Below are positions 16,331 to 24,294 of a DNA stretch of 64,000 bases, piece by piece. The translations under genes and the position numbers were made by a program. The notes beneath the pieces are model-generated. The model worked only from the letters and a program-made list of their open reading frames with translations, ran no database searches and had not been told where the DNA came from. This stretch comes from Brevundimonas variabilis. Its GTDB lineage: Bacteria > Pseudomonadota > Alphaproteobacteria > Caulobacterales > Caulobacteraceae. Position 1 is the first letter of the stretch. Each line of letters begins with the position of its first letter. Where the stretch lies: contig NZ_JACHOR010000001.1 in assembly GCF_014199945.1 (NCBI RefSeq), positions 558,001-622,000 on the forward strand, given 5' to 3'.

Positions 16331-18403
16331 TCAGTCCGGGCGCAGTTCCTGCTTCACACGCTCGGCAAGCGTCTTGATGTCCAGCGGCTTGGGCAGGAAG
16401 GAGACGCCCGACTCGTCCTGCAGCAGGTCCGAGAAGTCGCTTTCGGCATAGCCGGAAATGAACATCACCGGCGCGTCGCCCAGGAACGGCCGTGCCTTCT
16501 TCAACAGGCTCGGTCCGTCCAGCCCCGGCATGATGACGTCGCTGATCAGCATGTCGATCTGGCCCGCCCATTCCTCGGCCAGCGCCAGGGCCTCCTCGCC
16601 ATCGGCCGCCTCGATGACCTCATAGCCGCGCTGGCGCAGCAGTTTGGCGGCGATGATCCGCACAGCGGACTCGTCCTCGACGAACAGGATGCGACCGGCC
16701 CCCGACAGGTCGCGCGGAACGGCCTTGGCCTTGACCTCGGCCGGAGCCACCTCGACCAGTTCGGCTTCCGTTGCAGCGGGCAGGAAGATGCGGAAAGCTG
16801 CGCCGGCACCCTCGAGGTTCGTGACACCGATATGGCCGCCCGCCTGCTGGACGATGCCATAGACGGTGGCCAGGCCCATGCCCGTGCCCTCGTTGACGGC
16901 CTTGGTGGTGAAGAAGGGCTCGAAGATCTTGTCCAGCAGTTCGGGCGGGACGCCGGGGCCGGTGTCGGACACCTCGATCAGGGCGATGTCCTTGGAAGGC
17001 GCATCCCGCCAGCCCATCCCGCGCGCCTCGTCGGCCGTCAGCCTTCGTGTGCGGATCGTGACCACGGCCGCGCCCGGCTCGACCACGCCCCGCATGGCAT
17101 CGCGGGCGTTGACGGCCAGGTTCATGACGGCCGTTTCGAGCTGGCTCTTGTCGGCCAGCACGACCGGCATGTCGCGTCCGTACACGGTCTCCAGGCGCAC
17201 ATCCTCGCGCAGCAAGCGGCCAAGAAGGACGACGAACTCTCCGATCAGCTCGCCCATGTCCAGCCGCTCGCGCCGGACGGTCGACTTGCGCGAGAAGGCC
17301 AGCAGCTTGCGCACAAGATCGGCGGCGCGGATGCCGGTCTGGCGGATCTGGTTCAGACCTTCGTAGGACGGGTCCCCGACCGGATGCCGTTCCAGCAGTT
17401 CGGACAGCTGCAACTGGATCGCGGTCAGCAGATTGTTGAAGTCGTGGGCAACGCCGCCGGCCAGCTGGCCCACGGCCTGCATCTTCTGGGCCTGGGAAAG
17501 CTGGAGCTCCATCGACTTCTGGATCGAGACATCGAACAGCCAGACCCTGCGCTTGTCGCCCTCGGGGGCCACATAGAGGTGCAGGCTGCGATCGGGATGC
17601 GCGCGGGCCACCAGCTCGATCGGTCCGGTCGATCCGGCTTCCATTCGGGCGCGGGCCTCGATGACTCCGTTCGGCTCGAACAGATGGCCAAAGTCCGCAT
17701 CCCGGGCAGCAGCCGGGCCCGTCAGGACCGCAAGCGCCGGATTGGCCTCCTCGACCATGCCCTCGAAGATATCGTCTCCTGCGATCACCGCTGAACCGAA
17801 CGGCGCGCCTGCGGCCATGGCCCGGCCCTCACCGGACGCCGCGACGTAGGTGCGTGTGACAACGGGTGTCGGCACGATGACCTCGGGGGCTTCCCGGACC
17901 AGAAACCGTCCCTTGCCGGCCAGGCCGATCAGCATCTCGGTCTCGCGTTCGCCGACGACGATGATGGCGCGTCCCTGATAGCCCCGCCGGGCCTGGGCAA
18001 AGGCCATGTAAAGCGCCTGGGCCGAACGCCCCTTGGGCAGGGCGACCGTGGCCCCGTTCTGCTCGGACCATGCGCCGTTGTAGGCCAGGACCTGCCCCGA
18101 CGCCCAGACAAGGGCGGCAGGCTCTGCCATGGCATCCAGCATCTCGACCGCCACATCGCCCGCCGGCTGACGGGCATCCGCCCGCCCGAAGGCGAACAGG
18201 CCGACCAGGGCCACGATGGCGACGGTGACCAGCAGGATCATGCCCGGGGCCGACACCGGGCTGGCCCGGAACGCCGGCCAGGCCAGGGCGGCGACGGCCA
18301 CGGCGAAGCCCAGGGTCATGGTGACCATCAGCGGATCGAGCGGAAGACGCCGGGCGGTGTCGCTCATGAACCCTCGCGAATCGGTTCGCTCAGCATACGC
18401 CAT
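16331..18403 (-). CDS. cckA: Cell-cycle hybrid sensor histidine kinase CckA
   Basis: 690-aa hybrid kinase: two N-terminal membrane helices (about residues 25-80), PAS-like sensor region (about 85-300), HisKA with [14 protein letters not shown], HATPase with [19 protein letters not shown], and a C-terminal receiver ([12 protein letters not shown]). With the ATG at 18403 the phospho-His is residue 320 and the receiver Asp 622, close to H322 and D623 of C. crescentus CckA (691 aa), which is why I prefer it to the ATG at 18367. Known role of the family: it phosphorylates ChpT, then CtrA and CpdR, to drive or reset the cell cycle. It starts 18 bases after the flhB stop, so it probably shares the flagellar fliQ-fliR-flhB transcript. 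Confidence 0.93.
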   Translation of the reverse strand: MAYAERTDSRGFMSDTARRLPLDPLMVTMTLGFAVAVAALAWPAFRASPVSAPGMILLVTVAIVALVGLFAFGRADARQPAGDVAVEMLDAMAEPAALVWASGQVLAYNGAWSEQNGATVALPKGRSAQALYMAFAQARRGYQGRAIIVVGERETEMLIGLAGKGRFLVREAPEVIVPTPVVTRTYVAASGEGRAMAAGAPFGSAVIAGDDIFEGMVEEANPALAVLTGPAAARDADFGHLFEPNGVIEARARMEAGSTGPIELVARAHPDRSLHLYVAPEGDKRRVWLFDVSIQKSMELQLSQAQKMQAVGQLAGGVAHDFNNLLTAIQLQLSELLERHPVGDPSYEGLNQIRQTGIRAADLVRKLLAFSRKSTVRRERLDMGELIGEFVVLLGRLLREDVRLETVYGRDMPVVLADKSQLETAVMNLAVNARDAMRGVVEPGAAVVTIRTRRLTADEARGMGWRDAPSKDIALIEVSDTGPGVPPELLDKIFEPFFTTKAVNEGTGMGLATVYGIVQQAGGHIGVTNLEGAGAAFRIFLPAATEAELVEVAPAEVKAKAVPRDLSGAGRILFVEDESAVRIIAAKLLRQRGYEVIEAADGEEALALAEEWAGQIDMLISDVIMPGLDGPSLLKKARPFLGDAPVMFISGYAESDFSDLLQDESGVSFLPKPLDIKTLAERVKQELRPD

Positions 18404-18421
18404 TTTCCCTTGCAGCGTCGG

Positions 18422-20263
18422 TCACCGGCGTTTCCGCTTCTGCATCACGAAGCCGATCACCTTGGCGGCGGCGTCGAAATGCTCGCGCGGGATCGTCTCG
18501 TCGATGTCCACGGCCGCATAGAGGGCGCGGGCCAGCGGCACATTCTCGACGATCGGCACCTTGGCATCCCGGGCCACCTCGCGGATGCGCAGGGCGAGGG
18601 CATCGACGCCCTTGGCCACGCAGACGGGGGCCGCGTCGCCCTGGTCCGGCTCGTAGCGCAGGGCAACCGAGTAGTGGGTCGGGTTGGTGACGATGACGGT
18701 GGCCTTGGGGACATTCTGCATCATCCGCTGGCGTGACCGCTGCATGCGGATCTGTCTCAGCTTGGCCTTGATGTGCGGGTCGCCCTCGGTCTGCTTGTAG
18801 TCTTCCTTGACCTCTTCCTTGGTCATGCGCTGCCGTTTGGCGAACCGGATCCTTTGCCAGAGGTAATCGCCGCCCGCCGTCAGCCCCAGGAACACCAGGG
18901 TCGCGGACATCAGGGCGATCATCATGTCGCGGGCCAGCGGCAGGATCGTCGCCGGGCTCATCGCGGCCATGTTCTCGAACTCGCGCAGGTGCGGCTTCAG
19001 GACCATCCAGCAGATCACGCCGACCGCGATCAGCTTGGCCAGGGTCTGGCCGAACTGCATCAGGCCATCGGGGCCGAAGATGCGCTTGAAGCCGGCGATC
19101 GGATTGACCTTGCTCCATTTGGGCTTGAGGTTTTCGGCGCTGAAGATGAGGCCGCTCTGGCCGACATTGCCTGAGACGCCGCCGATGATGGTGGCCAGCA
19201 TGACCGCCCCGAGGCAGGGGGCCATCGCCCACAGCGCAATACCGGCCAGCTCGACCCCGGCCCCGGCCTCCAGCCCGCCGATCATGGCGTGGGGGGAGGC
19301 GATGAAGGGCAACAGGTCCTTGGCCATCTGGTTGGCGAAATAGCTGCCTCCGAAGACGATCACGGCCGTGGCCCCCATCAGCGACAGGGCCTGGGCGACG
19401 TCCGGTGACTTGGCGACATCGCCCTTCTTGCGGGCCTCGTCGAGTTTCCTCTGGGAGGCCTCTTCTGTTTGGGACTCGGGATCGGGTTTTTCAGCCAAGG
19501 CTGCCCCTGCCGCAAACACCCGGGCCATGGCCCGGTAGCGGTCGATGAAAACGGTGCCCAGAACGCCCAGCGACAGGGCGAAGACCGACAGGCCGAGGAT
19601 GACGCTCAGCGGTGCAGCAGCAAAGAAGATCTGGAACTGCGGCATGACCCGCCCCACCAGGCCCGAGGCCAGGTTGAAGATCAGGGCAAAGACGATCACC
19701 GGGGCCGACAGCTGGACCCCCAGCATGAAGGCGTCACCGACGGTGCGGATGGCCATCTCGGTGAAGTCCGCTGCGATCAGCGGCTGAGCCGGCGACACCA
19801 GCGTGTAGGACCCGACCAGACCGGCGATGAACAGGTGATGGGTGTTGGTCGCAAAGATCAGCACCGTCCCCAGCAGCATCAGGAAGGCGGCGATGGTCGT
19901 GCCCGGTGCCGCCTGCAGCGGATTGGTGGTCTGGGCAAAGCTGAGCGTTGTCTGCAGCGACACGATCTCGCCCGCCACGGCAAGGGCCGAGGTGAACATC
20001 CGAAGCAGGGCCCCGATCGCCAGTCCGGTGATCACCTCGCGCAGGATCCAGCCGACCATGGAGCCGACCGTCTCGGGCAGGGCGGGCAGGGCCGCGCCGA
20101 TCACCGGCCACAGGGCCAGCGACACCACCAGGGCCAGCGCCAGCCGGATGCGCGCGGGCACATAGCTCTCGCCGATCCCCGGAAGGCTCAGCAGGATCGC
20201 GCCAATCCGCGCAAAGATCAGCCCGCCGGCCCAGACCTGATCGGCGGTGGCATAGGGCTCCAC
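18422..20263 (-). CDS. fliR-flhB: FliR-FlhB continuous reading frame (flagellar export gate)
   Basis: One 613-codon frame. Codons 1-255 are a complete FliR (polytopic export-gate protein); codons 256-613 are a complete FlhB of 358 aa with four membrane segments and the cytoplasmic autocleavage motif NPTH (fusion N527-P528, FlhB numbering 272-273). No stop separates them. Codon 256 is TTG in the context AEKPDPESQTEE, exactly where FlhB proteins normally begin, so either a true fusion protein is made or flhB is restarted internally at TTG. fliR starts with GTG at 20263, seven bases after the fliQ stop. In the cell both act in the type III export gate at the inner membrane, FlhB controlling the substrate switch. 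Fused FliR-FlhB proteins are known in clostridia. Confidence 0.88.
   Translation of the reverse strand: MEPYATADQVWAGGLIFARIGAILLSLPGIGESYVPARIRLALALVVSLALWPVIGAALPALPETVGSMVGWILREVITGLAIGALLRMFTSALAVAGEIVSLQTTLSFAQTTNPLQAAPGTTIAAFLMLLGTVLIFATNTHHLFIAGLVGSYTLVSPAQPLIAADFTEMAIRTVGDAFMLGVQLSAPVIVFALIFNLASGLVGRVMPQFQIFFAAAPLSVILGLSVFALSLGVLGTVFIDRYRAMARVFAAGAALAEKPDPESQTEEASQRKLDEARKKGDVAKSPDVAQALSLMGATAVIVFGGSYFANQMAKDLLPFIASPHAMIGGLEAGAGVELAGIALWAMAPCLGAVMLATIIGGVSGNVGQSGLIFSAENLKPKWSKVNPIAGFKRIFGPDGLMQFGQTLAKLIAVGVICWMVLKPHLREFENMAAMSPATILPLARDMMIALMSATLVFLGLTAGGDYLWQRIRFAKRQRMTKEEVKEDYKQTEGDPHIKAKLRQIRMQRSRQRMMQNVPKATVIVTNPTHYSVALRYEPDQGDAAPVCVAKGVDALALRIREVARDAKVPIVENVPLARALYAAVDIDETIPREHFDAAAKVIGFVMQKRKRR
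19496..19508 (-). promoter_or_regulatory. Possible internal flhB start: AGGGG ribosome site and TTG
   Basis: On the minus strand an AGGGG (complement of 19504-19508) lies five bases before TTG (19498-19496), which is codon 256 of the fliR-flhB frame and the first residue expected for FlhB. This would allow separate FlhB synthesis despite the missing fliR stop codon. Seen: the site and spacing. Inferred: its use. Confidence 0.45.
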
Positions 20264-20270
20264 GGCGGCC

Positions 20271-20534
20271 CTACATGCCTGCGATGCGGGCGGCGATCGA
20301 TGTCATGAAGCTGCCCAGCAGGGCCCCCATCAGAGGCAGGAAGAGCAGCAGGGAGATGAAGATGGCGATGATCTTGGGCGCATAGATCAGGGTCTGTTCC
20401 TGGATCTGGGTCAGGGCCTGGAACAGGCCGATGCCCACACCGACCACGACCCCCACCAGCAGCACCGGCGCGCACAGCTGGATCGTCAGCCAGAGGGCAT
20501 CACGACCCACATCCAGAACTTCGGCACCGTTCAT
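20271..20534 (-). CDS. fliQ: Flagellar export apparatus protein FliQ
   Basis: 87-aa protein with two membrane hairpins, typical size (E. coli 89). Recognised by VGRDALWLTIQLCAPVLLVG and the second helix ending in GSFMTSIAARI. A component of the FliPQR export gate in the inner membrane. First gene of the operon fliQ-fliR-flhB-cckA, with its own CtrA-type promoter 40 bases upstream. Confidence 0.95.
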   Translation of the reverse strand: MNGAEVLDVGRDALWLTIQLCAPVLLVGVVVGVGIGLFQALTQIQEQTLIYAPKIIAIFISLLLFLPLMGALLGSFMTSIAARIAGM

Positions 20535-20573
20535 CGCACACTCCCGCTCCGGCCAACCCTGGCCGGGAAACCA

Positions 20574-20611
20574 GGCAGAAAATGCCGGGAGCGTGGTTAA
20601 TGCGAGGTTAG
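20574..20611 (-). promoter_or_regulatory. fliQ promoter with CtrA-type box
   Basis: Plus-strand bases 20596-20611 read GTTAATGCGAGGTTAG, i.e. CTAA-N7-TTAA on the minus strand, matching the CtrA pattern TTAA-N7-TTAA with one change. Further downstream on the minus strand is GGCATTTTCTGCC (20574-20586), 40 bases before the fliQ ATG. The 29-base module 20574-20602 matches the one upstream of flgB (23898-23926) at 25 of 29 positions. In Caulobacter, class II flagellar operons are activated by CtrA from boxes overlapping the -35 region. Confidence 0.75.
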
Positions 20612-20658
20612 GGAAACGCCATCTCCCACTGGATGTTTTCGCGGGCTAGACAGGCCGG

Positions 20659-21714
20659 ATGAATGCCATGGATATCGACCCGACCGATATCGCCGGCCTG
20701 AGCCGCGCGGCCGATGCCGGCGACGGGGCCGCGGCCCTGCGGCTGGCCGTCCTGTGCGGCCTGGGGCTCGGCCGACCGCAGGACTGGTCCGAGGCATTGA
20801 GCCGCCTGGATCAGGCCGCCGCCACGGGTGATCGCGATGCCGTGTTCCAGAAGACCCTGCTCGCGCCTGCAGGCGGGGCCGTCGACCTGACCGCCTGGCT
20901 CACGCCACCGCCCTGGACTGTGGTGTCGGAGCGACCCCATGTCCTGAGCCTCTCCGGTTTCGTCTCACCGGCCCTATGCGATCACCTGATCGATCTTGCT
21001 CGGCCGCGCCTGGCACGGGCCCAGGTCTATGACCCGACGACCGGGCGGGGTCGGGTGGCAAGCCATCGCAGCAACAGCGCCTTTGCCTTCAACCTCGAGA
21101 CCACTGACCTGGTGCTGGTCCTGCTGCGCGAGCGGATCGCCCGCACCGCCGGGCTGCCGGTGACCGGCCTCGAGCCCAGTCAGGTGCTGCGCTATGGCGT
21201 CGGCGAGACCTTCGACTGGCACGTCGACTGGCTGGATCCCGCCATCCCGGGCCAGGCCAGCGACCTGGCGGCGCGCGGCCAGCGGATCGCCACCCTGCTG
21301 CTGTATCTGAACGACGATTTCGAGGGTGGAGAAACAGCCTTCGAGAGCGGAGGCCTCCGCCATCGCGCGCGCCGCGGCGACGCCCTGATGTGGGCCAATA
21401 CGCTGCCGCAGGGCGGGGTCGACCGGTCCACCCGCCATGCCGGCCTGCCGCCGACCCGCGGCGAGAAATGGGTACTGTCCCAATGGATGCGCCCCGCCCC
21501 GCCCCGCGCGACTGAGGGCTCTGGCGCGGTCCTTGCGAAATCCGGGCTGAAACGGGCCTGGGAGGGCTTGAGCCATGGCCTGGACAGCAATTTCGACCCG
21601 AAACGAGACACCGCCCATCGCGCGCGGGGGCTGGCTGGATGCCCTGCGGTTCATCGTGGCGTCGCTGATCATCCTGCACCATTTCCAGGCGGCAGGCCCC
21701 CATCCGCTGGCTGA
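20659..21714 (+). CDS. Prolyl 4-hydroxylase-like 2OG-Fe(II) oxygenase with Sel1-like N-terminus and odd tail
   Basis: 351 aa. N-terminal ~70 residues resemble Sel1-like repeats (ADAGDGAAALRLAVLCGLGL). The P4H domain follows with the iron motif H188-V-D190 (DWHVDWLD), LLLYLNDDFEGGETAF, and the distal His/Lys region RSTRHAGLPPTRGEKW, ending near residue 282 at WVLSQWM. After that an ~70-residue Arg/Pro/Ala tail unlike the family runs out of frame through the first 140 bases of the acyltransferase gene. A TGA in another frame at 21513-21515 lies just after a C-rich stretch, so a one-base difference would end the protein there. Likely hydroxylates a protein or peptide proline; target unknown. Confidence 0.82.
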   Translation: MNAMDIDPTDIAGLSRAADAGDGAAALRLAVLCGLGLGRPQDWSEALSRLDQAAATGDRDAVFQKTLLAPAGGAVDLTAWLTPPPWTVVSERPHVLSLSGFVSPALCDHLIDLARPRLARAQVYDPTTGRGRVASHRSNSAFAFNLETTDLVLVLLRERIARTAGLPVTGLEPSQVLRYGVGETFDWHVDWLDPAIPGQASDLAARGQRIATLLLYLNDDFEGGETAFESGGLRHRARRGDALMWANTLPQGGVDRSTRHAGLPPTRGEKWVLSQWMRPAPPRATEGSGAVLAKSGLKRAWEGLSHGLDSNFDPKRDTAHRARGLAGCPAVHRGVADHPAPFPGGRPPSAG

Positions 21715-22723
21715 ACTGGTCCATCCGGTGTTCGAGCGGGGCGGGTTCCTGCTGACCAATTTCTTCCTGATCGATTCCGGCTATGTGCTGATGCGGGTCT
21801 ATGGCTCGGCCATCGGATCCGGGCGGATGGGGGCCGGAGACTTCTTCGCCAAGCGTGTCCTGAGGGTCTATCCGGCCCATCTGATCATGGGCCTGGGCCT
21901 CGTGGCTCTTGTGGTCGTCAGCGGAGCCTTCGGGCTCGCGCCCCGCAATCCAGAATGGTTCCGCTGGGACCAGCTGCCGGCCCAGCTGCTGCTGGTCCAG
22001 TCGTTCGGCATCCCCGGCGGTCTGGGCTGGAACGCGCCCAGCTGGTCGGTCTCGGCGCTGATCGGCTGTTACCTGGCCTTCCCCTGGATCCTGCGCGGCC
22101 TGCTGCGGCTGGGGCCGTGGCATGCGCTGGCCATCGTCGTCGGCGTCTATCTTCTGGCCAACGCCCTGACCTGGCTGCTTCTGGACTATCCGGTCTACCA
22201 GATGCCCCTGACGTACGGCTTCTTGCGCGCCCTCCCGCTGTTCGTGCTGGGCATGGGGCTGGCCGTGTTTTCGGAACGGGTCTTCGTGGCTCCGAAGCTG
22301 GCCGCATGGATCGGGATCGGCGCAGCCGTCGCCCTGGCCATCGTGCAGGCCTTCGACAAGCACGCCCTGATCTCCCTGACCCTGATCTCCCTGATCATCC
22401 TGGCCGCCGGGGCCGTGCCGGTGACCCGGCCGTCGAAATGGGTCGAGAAGGCTGCCGTCGTGTCCTTCGCCATGTTCATCACCAATGAGGTGGTCCGCAT
22501 CGCGTGGTTCGGCGTTGCCAATGTCGCCATTGCCCGGCTCGGTCTGTCCGAGCCGGTTCAGTGGGTGATCTGGGGTCTGGGCGTGGCGGCAGCGTTCATC
22601 TTCGCCTGGGTGTTCCACGTCCTGATCGACGACCCGCTGCAGACCCGGATCAAGGCCTGGCTGAACCGGCGTCGGTCACGCCCGGCGGTCGGAGTCGGGC
22701 CTGTCGTCTCGCTCGAAGGCTGA
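21575..22723 (+). CDS. Acyltransferase 3 (OafA/NodX-type) membrane protein
   Basis: 382 aa, about ten membrane segments. Family marks: the N-terminal GWLDALRFIVASLIILHHF with the conserved His, RVLRVYPAHL, and PSWSVSALIGCYLAFPWILR. Such enzymes move acetyl or other acyl groups onto surface sugars or lipids. The ATG at 21575 has a strong GGGAGGG ribosome site and begins the homology block, so its start is sound even though it overlaps the tail of the upstream oxygenase frame. The two genes sit, on the opposite strand, between fliE and fliQ, i.e. inside the flagellar cluster. Confidence 0.9.
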   Translation: MAWTAISTRNETPPIARGGWLDALRFIVASLIILHHFQAAGPHPLAELVHPVFERGGFLLTNFFLIDSGYVLMRVYGSAIGSGRMGAGDFFAKRVLRVYPAHLIMGLGLVALVVVSGAFGLAPRNPEWFRWDQLPAQLLLVQSFGIPGGLGWNAPSWSVSALIGCYLAFPWILRGLLRLGPWHALAIVVGVYLLANALTWLLLDYPVYQMPLTYGFLRALPLFVLGMGLAVFSERVFVAPKLAAWIGIGAAVALAIVQAFDKHALISLTLISLIILAAGAVPVTRPSKWVEKAAVVSFAMFITNEVVRIAWFGVANVAIARLGLSEPVQWVIWGLGVAAAFIFAWVFHVLIDDPLQTRIKAWLNRRRSRPAVGVGPVVSLEG

Positions 22724-22740
22724 ACAGACGTCCAAAGGCG

Positions 22741-23040
22741 TCAGATCGGCATCCGCATGATCTCCTGGTAGGCGGAGATCACCTGGTCGCGCACGGCCAC
22801 CACCGTCTGCAGGGACGCCTCGGCACTGGAGACCGCAGTGACCACGTCGATCATGGACCCCTGCCCCTGGATCGCCATTCCCATCTGGGTCTCGGCGGCG
22901 CGCGAGGACTGGACCGTGTCGGCCATCACATTCTGCAGCAGTTCGCCAAAACCGGGCTGGGCCACGGGTGCGCCCGCGCCGGTGGCCATGCCGCCCCCCT
23001 GGACCGCCGCATAGGCCTTGGCCGCCATGATCGGGTTCAT
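22741..23040 (-). CDS. fliE: Flagellar hook-basal body complex protein FliE
   Basis: 99-aa protein linking the MS ring to the rod. Recognised by FGELLQNVMADTVQSSRAAE and the C-terminal SLQTVVAVRDQVISAYQEIMRMPI, of which the final MRMPI is a near-universal FliE ending. Third gene of flgB-flgC-fliE, 11 bases after the flgC stop. Confidence 0.95.
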   Translation of the reverse strand: MNPIMAAKAYAAVQGGGMATGAGAPVAQPGFGELLQNVMADTVQSSRAAETQMGMAIQGQGSMIDVVTAVSSAEASLQTVVAVRDQVISAYQEIMRMPI

Positions 23041-23051
23041 GCGCCGGACTC

Positions 23052-23471
23052 CTAGCGTTTCAGGATGTCGAGGGTGCGGCTGGCCATCGTCCGCGCCGTC
23101 TCGATCACGTTCAGATTGGCCTCATAGGCCCGCTGCGCCTCGCGCATGTCCATGGCCTCGATCAGGGTGTCGACATTGGGCCGCAGCACATAGCCCTCGG
23201 CATTGGCGGCCGGGTGGGACGGGTCGTAGTCCTGACGGAAGTCGCCCTGGTCAGGCCGGACCTCGGCCATGGCGACACCGGTTGCGCCGTTGACGTTGCG
23301 GGCCTCGAACACCGGGATCTGGCGGCGATAGGGCGTACCCCCCGCCGTGCGTGCCGTGGATTCGGCGTTGGCGATGTTCTCGGCGATGATCCGCATCCGG
23401 CTCTGCTGCGCCTTGAGGGCACTGGCGGCGACAGCCATGGCGTCGTTTCTGGGCGGTATCGACTGGGGCAT
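23052..23471 (-). CDS. flgC: Flagellar basal-body rod protein FlgC
   Basis: 139-aa proximal rod protein. N-terminal rod motif ALKAQQSRMRIIAENIANAES and C-terminal NVDTLIEAMDMREAQRAYEANLNVIETA are classical. Exported by the flagellar type III system and assembled in the periplasm. Starts 14 bases after the flgB stop. The N-terminus is a few residues longer than usual (MPQSIPPRND); the ATG at 23438 would also be possible. Confidence 0.95.
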   Translation of the reverse strand: MPQSIPPRNDAMAVAASALKAQQSRMRIIAENIANAESTARTAGGTPYRRQIPVFEARNVNGATGVAMAEVRPDQGDFRQDYDPSHPAANAEGYVLRPNVDTLIEAMDMREAQRAYEANLNVIETARTMASRTLDILKR

Positions 23472-23485
23472 CGGTCAGGCCTCCC

Positions 23486-23896
23486 TCAGCCTGCGCTCGG
23501 CTTGCGCGTCGCGAGGCGGATCATGTCCATCGACTTGGTGTACATGCTGATGGCCGCGTCATAGGCCATGCGGCTCTCGGCCATCTTGAGCATCTGTTCC
23601 TCGACCACGACCGAGTTGCCATCGAGCGTGGTTTCCGAATCAGGCGTCTTGTCCGACTTGAACCGGGCCACGGGTCCATTGGCGGACGGCAGGTGGGCGG
23701 CGCTGGTTCGGACCATGGTCAGGCCGCCGCCTTCGCGCAGGGCTCTGGCAAAGTCCGTCGGGGCCTTGATATCGCGGGCCACATAGCCGGGCGTATCGGC
23801 ATTGGCGACGTTCTGGGCGACCACCTGCTGACGCGCGTCCAGCCAGGTCATGCGACCCTTGATCTGGTTCAGCAGCGGGATATCGGCAAAGCCCAT
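23486..23896 (-). CDS. flgB: Flagellar basal-body rod protein FlgB
   Basis: 136-aa proximal rod protein. MGFADIPLLNQIKGRMTWLD is followed by the conserved VVAQNVANADTPGYVARD; the C-terminal EEQMLKMAESRMAYDAAISM is the helix that packs in the rod. The homology begins at this ATG, so the start looks right, but the promoter module ends only one base upstream (see promoter entry), which implies a leaderless mRNA or a very short leader. First gene of flgB-flgC-fliE; divergent from fliO-fliP with 122 bases between. Confidence 0.95.
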   Translation of the reverse strand: MGFADIPLLNQIKGRMTWLDARQQVVAQNVANADTPGYVARDIKAPTDFARALREGGGLTMVRTSAAHLPSANGPVARFKSDKTPDSETTLDGNSVVVEEQMLKMAESRMAYDAAISMYTKSMDMIRLATRKPSAG

Positions 23897-23897
23897 A

Positions 23898-23935
23898 GGC
23901 AGAAAATGCCGCCTGCATGGTTAATGAAGCCTTAT
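23898..23935 (-). promoter_or_regulatory. flgB promoter with CtrA-type box, touching the start codon
   Basis: Plus-strand 23920-23935 reads GTTAATGAAGCCTTAT, i.e. ATAA-N7-TTAA on the minus strand (CtrA-type). The module then ends with GGCATTTTCTGCC (23898-23910), one base before the flgB ATG (23896-23894). It matches the fliQ module at 25 of 29 bases with identical spacing, so both are probably read by the same holoenzyme plus CtrA. Confidence 0.7.
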
Positions 23936-23936
23936 C

Positions 23937-23976
23937 TCAACGCGACGTTAACCACGATCGTTGATGTCTGTGCCTG
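23937..23976 (+). promoter_or_regulatory. Candidate fliO-fliP promoter with CtrA-like half sites
   Basis: TCAA (23937-23940), seven bases, TTAA (23948-23951), then CCACG, the same start as in the fliQ module, ending in a TCTGTGCC-like stretch near 23976. It lies back to back with the flgB CtrA box (23920-23935), so one CtrA-bound region could serve both directions. Weaker than the other two: the first half site is TCAA and the downstream part matches only loosely. Confidence 0.45.
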
Positions 23977-24018
23977 ACCGACCGCCCTGTCCGCGGTCCT
24001 TCGGGACGTCCCAGCACC

Positions 24019-24294
24019 ATGAACCTGATCGATCTCGCCCGCGCGATCTTCGGCCTGGCCTTCGTTCTGGGCCTGATCGGCCTGTGTGCATGGGCGGCCC
24101 GCCGCTATGCGCCGCAGCTCATGGCCAAACTGTCTGCCGAGCGCGGCGAGCGCCGGATGCAGGTCGTCGAGACCCTCGTGCTGGACCCGGCGCGCCGACT
24201 GGTCCTCGTGCGGGTCGATTCGGAGGAGCGCCTGATCCTGCTGGGCGAGGGCAAGGAACTGATCGAGCCGCGCGGGCCGGGAACAGCCGCATGA
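24019..24294 (+). CDS. fliO: Flagellar biosynthesis protein FliO
   Basis: 91 aa. One N-terminal membrane helix (ARAIFGLAFVLGLIGLCAW) and a short cytoplasmic domain with MQVVETLVLDPARRLVLVRV, typical of FliO. It assists assembly of the FliP ring in the export gate. Its TGA overlaps the fliP ATG (ATGA at 24291-24294). Confidence 0.88.
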   Translation: MNLIDLARAIFGLAFVLGLIGLCAWAARRYAPQLMAKLSAERGERRMQVVETLVLDPARRLVLVRVDSEERLILLGEGKELIEPRGPGTAA

